Positions 58,585-64,000 of a stretch of 64,000 nucleotides of DNA are shown here, one piece after another (within the stretch, counting starts at the first letter, position 1; every line of letters starts with the position of its first letter). This DNA is from UBA11524 sp964464815 (GTDB lineage Bacteria; Bacillota; Clostridia; Christensenellales; Aristaeellaceae). The position numbers were made by a program, and so were the translations under genes. Where the stretch lies: assembly GCA_964464815.1 (NCBI GenBank), contig CAYXHF010000002.1:68113-132112 (forward strand), given 5' to 3'. Below the pieces are notes generated by a model. It worked only from the letters and a program-made list of their open reading frames with translations. It was not told the origin of the DNA and did no database searches.

Positions 58585-59589
58585 TTATTCTTCGATAACA
58601 GCGCGGATTCCCTTCACGCGGCGAACCACATCAGCGAATTCGTCCGGCGTCAGAGACTGCGCACCATCGCACAGCGCGTGCTTGGGATCGTGGTGTACCT
58701 CAATCATCAATCCATCCGCACCGGCGGCCGTGGCGGCCATGGCCATGGGCTTGACCAACCGCGCCACACCCGTGGCATGGCTGGGATCGACCAGAATCGG
58801 CAAATGCGTCTTTTCACGCAGCACCGGGATGCAGGACAGATCCAGCGTGTTGCGCGTCGCCGTCTCGTAGGTGCGGATGCCGCGTTCGCACAGAATCACC
58901 TTGTCGTTGCCACCTGCCATGATGTACTCCGCGCTCATCAGCCATTCCTGAATCGTGCTGGCCAGGCCACGCTTGAGCAGAATCGGCTTATTCGTCTTGC
59001 CCAGCACCTTCAGCAGCTCAAAATTCTGCATGTTGCGTGCGCCGACCTGAATCACGTCCACATCATCAAACAGCGGCAGATGCGATGCATCCATGATTTC
59101 CGTCACAACGGGCAGTCCCGTGGCCTCCTTGGCCTTGAGCAGCAGCTTCAGGCCATCGGCGTGCAACCCCTGGAACGCATAGGGGCTTGTGCGTGGCTTG
59201 AACGCGCCACCGCGCAGCAGCGTTGCGCCAGCCGCCTTGACGGCCTTGGCGACCGTCACCATCTGCTCCTCACTCTCCACCGAGCAAGGGCCCGCGATAA
59301 TCTGGAACATGCCGTGGCCAATCTGCACGCCGCCGCAATCCACCTGCGTGTCCTGCGGATGGAACTTGCGGTTTGCCTTCTTGTACGGCTCCTGCACGCG
59401 GCGAACATCCTCCACCGCATCCAGGGACGAAATCAAATCCGCATCGACGCGTGTCGTATCGCCAACCAATCCCAGAATCGTGCTGTGTTCGCCCTTGGAT
59501 TCGTCAATTCTCAGACCCATATCCAATAGGAACTTTTTCAGTCGATCAATCTGATCCTGCCGTGCTTCCTGCTTCAAAATAACAATCAT
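58585..59589 (-). CDS. aroF: 3-deoxy-7-phosphoheptulonate (DAHP) synthase, type I-beta with regulatory domain
   Basis: 334 aa from ATG 59589, seven nt after GGAGGG. First enzyme of the shikimate pathway: PEP plus erythrose 4-phosphate gives DAHP. Residues 1-70 form a ferredoxin-like regulatory domain (MIVILKQEARQDQIDRLKKFL), known in Thermotoga-type enzymes to bind Tyr or Phe. The barrel follows: AGPCSVESEEQM, RGGAFKPRTSPYAFQGL, KPILLKRGLASTIQEWLMSAEYI, CERGIRTYETATRNTLDL, DPSHATG and VEVHHDP-like IEVHHDPKHALCDGAQSL. It is preceded by a leader-peptide attenuator with aromatic codons, so both activity and transcription may answer to aromatic amino acids. Confidence 0.96.
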   Translation of the reverse strand: MIVILKQEARQDQIDRLKKFLLDMGLRIDESKGEHSTILGLVGDTTRVDADLISSLDAVEDVRRVQEPYKKANRKFHPQDTQVDCGGVQIGHGMFQIIAGPCSVESEEQMVTVAKAVKAAGATLLRGGAFKPRTSPYAFQGLHADGLKLLLKAKEATGLPVVTEIMDASHLPLFDDVDVIQVGARNMQNFELLKVLGKTNKPILLKRGLASTIQEWLMSAEYIMAGGNDKVILCERGIRTYETATRNTLDLSCIPVLREKTHLPILVDPSHATGVARLVKPMAMAATAAGADGLMIEVHHDPKHALCDGAQSLTPDEFADVVRRVKGIRAVIEE

Positions 59590-59661
59590 GGGTTTTCCCT
59601 CCGTACTTCCGGGCTGCAACGCCCACTACATTTTTCGGCCATCAGTTGTGCTTCCCTTCGA

Positions 59662-59702
59662 TAAAAAAGCGCCCTGCTGCCATTTTCTTGGCCAGCAGGG
59701 CG
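59662..59702 (-). terminator. Attenuator terminator upstream of aroF
   Basis: Minus strand 5' arm CGCCCTGCTGG (59692-59702), 3' arm CAGCAGGGCG (59670-59679), then C and TTTTTT (59663-59668). It lies inside the transcribed leader, about 75 nt before the aroF start. The 5' arm can instead pair with GCAGGGCG at 59741-59748, inside the leader ORF. Confidence 0.85.
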
Positions 59703-59737
59703 TTTGTATTCTCGAATGAATGAGAAGTCACGCCAAA

Positions 59738-59797
59738 TCACGCCCTGCCCTCTTCACGCAGCGCGTAATAATACATGAACACAAACTGGTTCAGCAT
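59738..59797 (-). CDS. Aromatic-rich leader peptide of the aroF attenuator
   Basis: 19-aa ORF MLNQFVFMYYYALREEGRA from ATG 59797 with AAAGGAG 10 nt upstream. Residues 5 and 7 are Phe and 9-11 are three Tyr; there is no Trp. Segment 1 (CGCGCTGC, 59758-59765) begins at the last base of the third Tyr codon; segment 2 (GCAGGGCG, 59741-59748) covers the last codons. Segment 1 pairs with 2 except for one G-G mismatch; segment 2 pairs perfectly with the terminator 5' arm (segment 3). A ribosome stalled at Tyr would mask 1, free 2 to pair with 3, and allow read-through into aroF. Confidence 0.82.
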   Translation of the reverse strand: MLNQFVFMYYYALREEGRA

Positions 59798-59832
59798 GGC
59801 GTCCAGACTCCTTTCCTGACGTACCTGCCCTT

Positions 59833-59861
59833 ATCATAACGCAAAAGCGGCGAAAACGCAA
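59833..59861 (-). promoter_or_regulatory. Promoter of the aroF leader
   Basis: TTGCGT (59856-59861), 17-bp spacer, TATGAT (59833-59838). Transcription would begin near 59826, about 30 nt before the leader ATG. It overlaps the 3' arm of the sigH terminator. Confidence 0.7.
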
Positions 59862-59897
59862 GAGGGAAACTGTTTCTCTCCTGTTTTTTTCGCCGCC
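59847..59897 (-). terminator. Terminator after sigH, overlapping the aroF promoter
   Basis: Minus strand GCGGCGAAAA (59887-59896), loop of about 30 nt, TTTTCGCCGC (59847-59856), then TTTTGCG. The long loop weakens it. Confidence 0.6.
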
Positions 59898-59915
59898 TGT
59901 GAATCAGCATGATGT

Positions 59916-60686
59916 TTACTCCTGCTGCTCCATATCTTCCATATACTTTTCCAGCTTCCGCTTCACGCGTTGCAGGGCGTTATCAATGCTCTTGACATGA
60001 CGGCCCAGATTGTCGGCAATTTCCTGATAGCTCTTGCCGTCCAGATAGGCCGACAGCACCTCCTGCTCCAGATCAGAAAGCACCTCATCAATGCGCTGAT
60101 GAATGCCGCGCACATCCTCCTGGCTGATAATCAGCTCCTCCGGATTGGAGGAATGTCCCTCAGCGCACACATCCAGCAGCGTGCGGTCGCTCTCCTCGTC
60201 GTAGAGTGGCTTGTTCAGGGACACATAGCTGTTCAGCGGGATATGCTTTTGTCTCGTCGCGGTCTTGATGGCCGTGATGATTTGACGGGTAATGCAAAGC
60301 TCCGCAAACGCACGGAAGGAAGAAAGCTTCTCCGGCCGGAAATCGCGGATGGCCTTGTACAGGCCAATCATGCCTTCCTGCACAATATCCTCATGATCCG
60401 CGCCTATCAGGAAGTAGCTCCGCGCCTTGGAGCGCACAAAGTTCTTGTACTTGTTGAGCAAAAATTCGACTGCCAGTGCGTCGTTTTCCCGGCACAGCGC
60501 CACCACGTCCTCATCCAGCATATCCTCATATACCGCATACGGACCGCCCTGGAAGCGAGGCTCTGTGCAGCGAATGGGTACATCGTCCTGCGGCACATCA
60601 AAATCGGCTTCCAGCAAGGCTTCTTCCTCATCCGAAAGCATCAATTCCTGCTCCATCGTGTTCTGTTCCTGCTCGTTATCGAGCAT
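59916..60686 (-). CDS. sigH: RNA polymerase sigma factor SigH-like (sigma-70 family, sigma-30 type)
   Basis: 256 aa from ATG 60686; that ATG has no clear ribosome site, and TTG 60701 (after AGGTGG) or TTG 60722 (after GGGG, 4 nt past the yacP stop) are alternatives. The N-terminal 60 or so residues are acidic and extra. Core: LCRENDALAVEFLLNKYKNFVRSKARSYFLIGADHEDIVQEGMIGLYKAIRDF (region 2) and LSDLEQEVLSAYLDGKSYQEIADNLGRHVKSIDNALQRVKRKL (region 4). In Bacillus SigH drives entry into sporulation. The position after yacP confirms the assignment. Confidence 0.9.
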   Translation of the reverse strand: MLDNEQEQNTMEQELMLSDEEEALLEADFDVPQDDVPIRCTEPRFQGGPYAVYEDMLDEDVVALCRENDALAVEFLLNKYKNFVRSKARSYFLIGADHEDIVQEGMIGLYKAIRDFRPEKLSSFRAFAELCITRQIITAIKTATRQKHIPLNSYVSLNKPLYDEESDRTLLDVCAEGHSSNPEELIISQEDVRGIHQRIDEVLSDLEQEVLSAYLDGKSYQEIADNLGRHVKSIDNALQRVKRKLEKYMEDMEQQE

Positions 60687-60726
60687 ACGCTTGTCTGACA
60701 AATCATCCACCTGCTTTGACAAAGGT

Positions 60727-61236
60727 TCATTCCCCGCGCCGAAGCTTTTCCAACTGTACTCTGATTTCCTCCGGCATACGCGAAAGAATGGTATTGCGCC
60801 CGCGCTGCGGCTGCACCTGATGGGCGGCCATGCCACTGCGGCGCATTTCCCGCAGCTCCCGGAGCAATTCGCGGCTGGTCATGCGGATGGCTCCACTGCC
60901 CATCACCTGCGATTGCTCGAGGCCGTCCGACGTGGCCACGCGGACACTGCGGTATTTCGGCGTCTGTGCCACCAGACGCTCTATATAGCTGTCTGCCGTT
61001 TCCCCATGCTTGGTAAAAATCAGCATCAGCGCACCATGAATCTCCTCTGTGGTCGTCAGCCGTTCGGATTGGTACCCGTCAAAGACCAGCACGATTTCCT
61101 CACCGGAAAAGCCGGCGTAGTCCTCCAGCTGACGCATGAGCCGATCACGGGATTCATCCAGCGACCAGCCCTTTTTCTCCGCCTCACTCCACGCGCCGAT
61201 GACGTTGTAGCCATCGACAATCAGCAGTGGCTTCAT
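60727..61236 (-). CDS. yacP: NYN-domain ribonuclease-like protein (YacP/Rae1 family)
   Basis: 169 aa from ATG 61236, overlapping the rlmB stop as ATGA. PIN-like NYN fold: LLIVDGYNVIGAW at the N-terminus, LVFDGY, VIFTKHGETADSYIERL-type motif (LIFTKHGETADSYIERLV) and VRVATSDGLEQSQVMGSGAIRMTSREL. The Bacillus homologue Rae1 cuts mRNA in the ribosomal A site. Conserved Asp residues for metal binding are present. Confidence 0.92.
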   Translation of the reverse strand: MKPLLIVDGYNVIGAWSEAEKKGWSLDESRDRLMRQLEDYAGFSGEEIVLVFDGYQSERLTTTEEIHGALMLIFTKHGETADSYIERLVAQTPKYRSVRVATSDGLEQSQVMGSGAIRMTSRELLRELREMRRSGMAAHQVQPQRGRNTILSRMPEEIRVQLEKLRRGE

Positions 61237-62369
61237 GCCCGACGGGTCGAAAGGACGCGGTACATCACAACGCCCGCCGCAACCGACGCATTCAGGCTGT
61301 CCAGCTGACCCGCCATGGGCAGGGAGACCTTCTGGTCGCAGTTTTCCAGCACCAGATGGCTGATGCCCTCGCCTTCGCTGCCAATGACCAGCGCGACGCC
61401 ACCCTTGAAGTTGACCTTCTCGTAGTCCGTGCCGTCCATCGTCAGGGCGTAGGTCCAGACGTTGCGCTCCTTGAGCATTTCAATGGTGCGGTTCATGTTG
61501 ACCACGCGCGCCACCTTGATGTGCTCCACCGCACCCGCAGAAGCCTTCACCGCCGCCGGCGTCAGGCCCACAGCACGACGCTCGGGCACGATGACACCAT
61601 GCGCACCCACGCACTCGGCGCTACGGATGATGGCGCCCAGGTTGTGCGGATCGGTGATGCCGTCCAGCAGAATCAGGAAGGGATCCTCGCCCTTCTCTTC
61701 GGCCTCATCCAGCATGGCCTGCACCGTGCTGTACTGATAGGCAGAGGCAAAGGCGACCATGCCCTGATGGTTCTTCGCCAGCTCGTTCAGGCGCTGATGC
61801 TCCACTTCCTGCACGGGAATGTGCGCTTCCTTGGCCATCTGCACGATTTCACGCGCAGAGCCGGTCAGCTCGCCCTTCTGCACCAGCAGACGCTCGATAT
61901 CGCGACCCGCCTTGAGGGCTTCGCGAATCGGGTTGCGGCCAGCCAGCAGATTTTCCGGCGCCATGTCCTGCTGCTGCTCCTGCGGCATCACCATGGCATT
62001 GGCCGGACGATATTCCGCATCCAGATAGGACGGCGTGCGCTCCTCCATCATCGGGGCGCGGCGATCAAAGCGGTTGTCGCGGTTGCCGTAGGGCTTGCGA
62101 TCGCCAAAGGACTTCTTGTCGCCAAAGGACTTGCGCTCGCCATAGGGCTTCTTGTCGCCAAAGGACTTGCGGTCCCCGTAGGTCTTCTTATCGCCAAAGG
62201 ACTTGCGGTCACCATAGGTCTTCTTGTCACCAAAGGACTTCTTGCCGTCCTCACGCTTGGCACCGCCGCGGCGGCCAGAGCGGTATTCGCTGCCTTCCTC
62301 GACCCACTTTTCCTTGCCGTGGGAGGTCTTGTTGTTCTTGCGGGACGGAGCCTGATCGTAGTAAGCCAT
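61233..62369 (-). CDS. rlmB: 23S rRNA 2'-O-ribose methyltransferase RlmB (TrmH family) with repeat-rich N-terminus
   Basis: 378 aa from ATG 62369, against about 250 aa for usual RlmB. The C-terminal 250 residues are standard: substrate-binding domain (NLLAGRNPIREALKAGRDIERLLV) and SPOUT domain with LDGITDPHNLGAIIRSAECVGAHGVIVPERRAVGLTP, ALVIGSEGEGIS and SLPMAGQLDSLNASVAAGVVMYR. Residues 1-130 are a basic, disordered extension containing nine hexapeptides of the form K-[STP]-[FY]-G-[DEN]-[KR]. It probably methylates G2251 in the peptidyl transferase region. Cotranscribed with yacP and sigH. Confidence 0.95.
   Translation of the reverse strand: MAYYDQAPSRKNNKTSHGKEKWVEEGSEYRSGRRGGAKREDGKKSFGDKKTYGDRKSFGDKKTYGDRKSFGDKKPYGERKSFGDKKSFGDRKPYGNRDNRFDRRAPMMEERTPSYLDAEYRPANAMVMPQEQQQDMAPENLLAGRNPIREALKAGRDIERLLVQKGELTGSAREIVQMAKEAHIPVQEVEHQRLNELAKNHQGMVAFASAYQYSTVQAMLDEAEEKGEDPFLILLDGITDPHNLGAIIRSAECVGAHGVIVPERRAVGLTPAAVKASAGAVEHIKVARVVNMNRTIEMLKERNVWTYALTMDGTDYEKVNFKGGVALVIGSEGEGISHLVLENCDQKVSLPMAGQLDSLNASVAAGVVMYRVLSTRRA
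62079..62240 (-). repeat. 18-bp tandem repeats encoding nine hexapeptides in RlmB
   Basis: Encodes residues 44-97 as KSFGDK, KTYGDR, KSFGDK, KTYGDR, KSFGDK, KPYGER, KSFGDK, KSFGDR, KPYGNR, with no break. DNA units such as aaggacttgcggtcacc and aaggacttcttgtcgcc are nearly identical, so the array is probably recent and able to vary in number. Confidence 0.9.
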
Positions 62370-62414
62370 GTTTGTTTTCCTCTATTTCTATCTCAGTTCA
62401 AGTTGTTTAACACG

Positions 62415-63173
62415 TTATTCTGTCTTAGCTTCCTGGCTGTCTTGCAGCTGCTGAAGCCATTCCCGACGCTGACGGCGTTTTTCACCCGCCAGACCGCAGG
62501 ATTTTTCACCCTCCGGGCATGCGCCGCGAAGGCAACCCGGGCCAGCATCGGCAAAGAGTGCCGGTGCAACCTCCATGCACAGCTTGTGCATTTCCTCTGC
62601 CAGGGCACGAATTTCCCACTGTGCGCGGCTGCACATGCGCAGGCTGAAGAAATGGCGCAATTCGCGCACATTCATCGTCACCAGCATACGCGTTTCACAC
62701 GCACCCGGCAGGACGAAGCGTGCATCCTCATTGCCGCCTTCCCCTGTGCCCAGACGCTCCTGCCAGCTGGTGTACCACTGGTGAATGGTATCCATCTGCT
62801 GCTCAAACTCTGCCACAGCATCCGCACCCAGCGCCTCAATGCGCGGCGGCACGATGTAGCCAAAGCCCTTTTCGTAGCTGACGTAGCGCTGGCTCTGCAC
62901 CGAGAAGCTCGCCAGACGATGGCGCGTAATCTGCGCCAGCAGCACGCGGGAAACGCCCTCCATCGCGAAGGTAAAGGACGCATGCTCCATCACCGATTCA
63001 TGCCCCATGGACATGATTTTGCTGACAAATGCACTCTGGTCATCGCGGCTGACGCGCTGCTGCAAGCTATCGACCGTCGCACGGGAATAGCACAGCCGCG
63101 CACCGAGCGCAACCACCTCTTCCGGCGACAGCGTGTGGCGAATCAGGGCAACCTTCATCATCGAACGGGGCAT
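62415..63173 (-). CDS. thyX: FAD-dependent thymidylate synthase
   Basis: 252 aa from ATG 63173, AGGAGG 7 nt upstream. Makes dTMP from dUMP using methylene-tetrahydrofolate, FAD and NADPH. The ThyX motif RHRLASFSVQSQRY (RHRxxSxxxxSxR-type) is complete, with SVMEHASFTF before it and RELRHFFSLRMCSRAQWEIRALAEEM after it. A Cys-rich C-terminal segment (GPGCLRGACPEGEKSCG) follows. Overlaps mrnC by 16 nt and precedes rlmB by 45 bp. No thyA is seen in the window. Confidence 0.96.
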   Translation of the reverse strand: MPRSMMKVALIRHTLSPEEVVALGARLCYSRATVDSLQQRVSRDDQSAFVSKIMSMGHESVMEHASFTFAMEGVSRVLLAQITRHRLASFSVQSQRYVSYEKGFGYIVPPRIEALGADAVAEFEQQMDTIHQWYTSWQERLGTGEGGNEDARFVLPGACETRMLVTMNVRELRHFFSLRMCSRAQWEIRALAEEMHKLCMEVAPALFADAGPGCLRGACPEGEKSCGLAGEKRRQRREWLQQLQDSQEAKTE

Positions 63174-63577
63174 GGTGTAACCTCCTGACTATGCTGAAAC
63201 AGGGTCAGCAGGCGCTCCTCCTGCCCGGTCAGGTAGAGATACCCGACGAGGGCTTCCAACGCCGTTGCCGCCTGATAATCAATGGGCTTCTGATTGCGCG
63301 GTGCAGCATGATGTGCATGCGTATTGCGTCCGCGGCGGACGATGGCCATTTCCTCCTCCGTCAGCAGCGGTTCAATGCGACTGAGCGCCTCTGCCTGTGC
63401 GCGGGCATTGACAACCGCCACCGCCTCCTGATGGCAATGGTGCAGGTTGTAGCCGCGATACAGCAGGCGCGAGCGAATCAGCAAATCAAAGACCGTATCC
63501 CCAATATACGCCAGCTGGAGTGGATTCAGCCGACGGGCGTCATCCGGCAGCATTGGGGCAGCTTCCCGCAGGGTCAA
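63158..63577 (-). CDS. mrnC: Mini-ribonuclease III
   Basis: 139 aa with TTG start at 63577, eight nt after GGAGG; ATG 63583 is only 2 nt from that site. RNase III-like fold without the RNA-binding domain: LNPLQLAYIGDTVFDLLIRSRLLYRG with the catalytic Asp, and ATALEALVGYLYLTGQEERL with the catalytic Glu. Matures 23S rRNA in Bacillus. Same neighbours (rlmB, yacP, sigH) as in Bacillus subtilis, with thyX between. Confidence 0.92.
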   Translation of the reverse strand: MTLREAAPMLPDDARRLNPLQLAYIGDTVFDLLIRSRLLYRGYNLHHCHQEAVAVVNARAQAEALSRIEPLLTEEEMAIVRRGRNTHAHHAAPRNQKPIDYQAATALEALVGYLYLTGQEERLLTLFQHSQEVTPCPVR

Positions 63578-63673
63578 GCGCATTTCCTCCCTTGCATGCG
63601 GCTTATTGCCTTCCGCTTTGGGTTGCAGCGTCGGGCAAAACCGCAGCGTCTTTCTTTCAGACGCATACAGGAT

Positions 63674-63703
63674 ATTATACCATATTTCACACACATCCGA
63701 CAA
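63674..63703 (-). promoter_or_regulatory. Promoter of the mrnC-thyX-rlmB-yacP-sigH operon
   Basis: TTGTCG (63698-63703), 18-bp spacer, TATAAT (63674-63679), about 95 bp upstream of mrnC. Confidence 0.6.
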
Positions 63704-63841
63704 GGGCTTTCCCCTTGTTTGCGCAAGAAAATTTCACAGGCTGGCCGCCTGTTCCCGCGCACACTACCACAAAAGTGCAGAAAATTTGTAAACAGATAGA
63801 AAAACCGGGTTGTTCCGAATTTCGGAACAGCCCGGAATCTG

Positions 63842-63914
63842 TACACCATTAGGGACTCGAACCCTAGACACCCTGATTAAGAGTCAGGTGCTCTACCAAC
63901 TGAGCTAATGGTGC
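63842..63914 (-). tRNA. tRNA-Lys (anticodon CTT), complete
   Basis: 73 nt without encoded CCA. Acceptor GCACCAT/ATGGTGT with a G1-U72 wobble, D-arm GCTCAGTTGGTAGAGC, anticodon arm CCTGA-CTCTTAA-TCAGG (anticodon CTT), T-arm TAGGG-TTCGAGT-CCCTA, discriminator A. Confidence 0.95.
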
Positions 63915-63946
63915 ATATGTGCCCTGCAAGCAGGGCAATGAAGTTG

Positions 63947-64000
63947 TACACCATTAGGGACTCGAACCCTAGACACCCTGATTAAGAGTCAGGTGCTCTA
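63947..64000 (-). tRNA. tRNA-Lys (anticodon CTT), second copy, 5' part outside the window
   Basis: The visible 54 nt are identical to the 3' part of the tRNA at 63842-63914. The two are 32 bp apart, with a small GCCCTGC/GCAGGGC hairpin between, so both are probably processed from one precursor. Confidence 0.93.

Noticed and set aside
61227..63188. 653-codon plus-strand ORF opposite rlmB and thyX
   Set aside because: It covers two well-supported genes on the other strand and has no recognisable domain.

Overview
The window looks like a chromosomal segment of a moderately GC-rich, Gram-positive-type Clostridia/Firmicutes bacterium, probably an anaerobic gut commensal. The evidence is strong AGGAGG-type ribosome binding sites, a sortase-type LPETG surface adhesin, pyruvate formate-lyase with its activase, a meso-DAP-type MurE, two Lon proteases in Bacillus-like order, and a mrnC-rlmB-yacP-sigH block. 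I cannot name the species from the sequence alone. There is no rRNA, phage, transposase or CRISPR array.

Layout. (1) 1-12.7 kb, minus strand: a surface-structure operon running coiled-coil protein, signal peptidase I, a giant (about 3540 aa) Cna_B-repeat LPETG adhesin, then a pilin-like protein cut by the window edge. It has a sigma-A-type promoter and two palindromes in its leader. (2) 13-17.2 kb: a membrane-tethered 1358-aa MucBP-like/SH3b protein. (3) 17.3-22.6 kb: small metabolic and membrane genes (Nudix hydrolase, GNAT acetyltransferase, flavin reductase-like protein, AEC transporter, phosphoesterase, DUF421/DUF4363 pair). (4) 22.6-38.95 kb, minus strand: the division and cell-wall (dcw) cluster mraZ-ftsL-PBP-murE-mraY-murD-ftsW-murA-ftsQ-ftsA-ftsZ, followed by a secreted protein of unknown function. 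Two copies of a 221-bp inverted-repeat element flank ftsW. (5) 39-41.8 kb: phosphoesterase, zinc-ribbon protein, CAP-domain secreted protein, small hypothetical. (6) 41.8-53.9 kb: a protein quality-control block tig-clpP-clpX-lonB-lonA-engB on the minus strand, interrupted by pflB-pflA on the plus strand. (7) 54-57 kb: a 186-bp tandem repeat array, an ECF sigma/anti-sigma-like pair, an 86-bp MITE-like element and a GNAT protein. (8) 57-63.7 kb, minus strand: MATE transporter, DAHP synthase, and mrnC-thyX-rlmB-yacP-sigH. (9) Two tandem tRNA-Lys(CTT) genes at the right edge, the second cut off.

The most interesting signal is a complete-looking transcription attenuator ahead of the DAHP synthase gene. 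A 19-codon leader peptide carries Phe-Val-Phe-Met-Tyr-Tyr-Tyr. It is followed by three mutually exclusive RNA segments, the last pairing forming a terminator, which is the expected logic for aromatic amino acid control of the first shikimate-pathway enzyme. Also notable are about a dozen HxHxxxC units at the N-terminus of the giant adhesin, hexapeptide repeats fused to RlmB, and the repeat elements placed exactly at stop codons in the dcw cluster.
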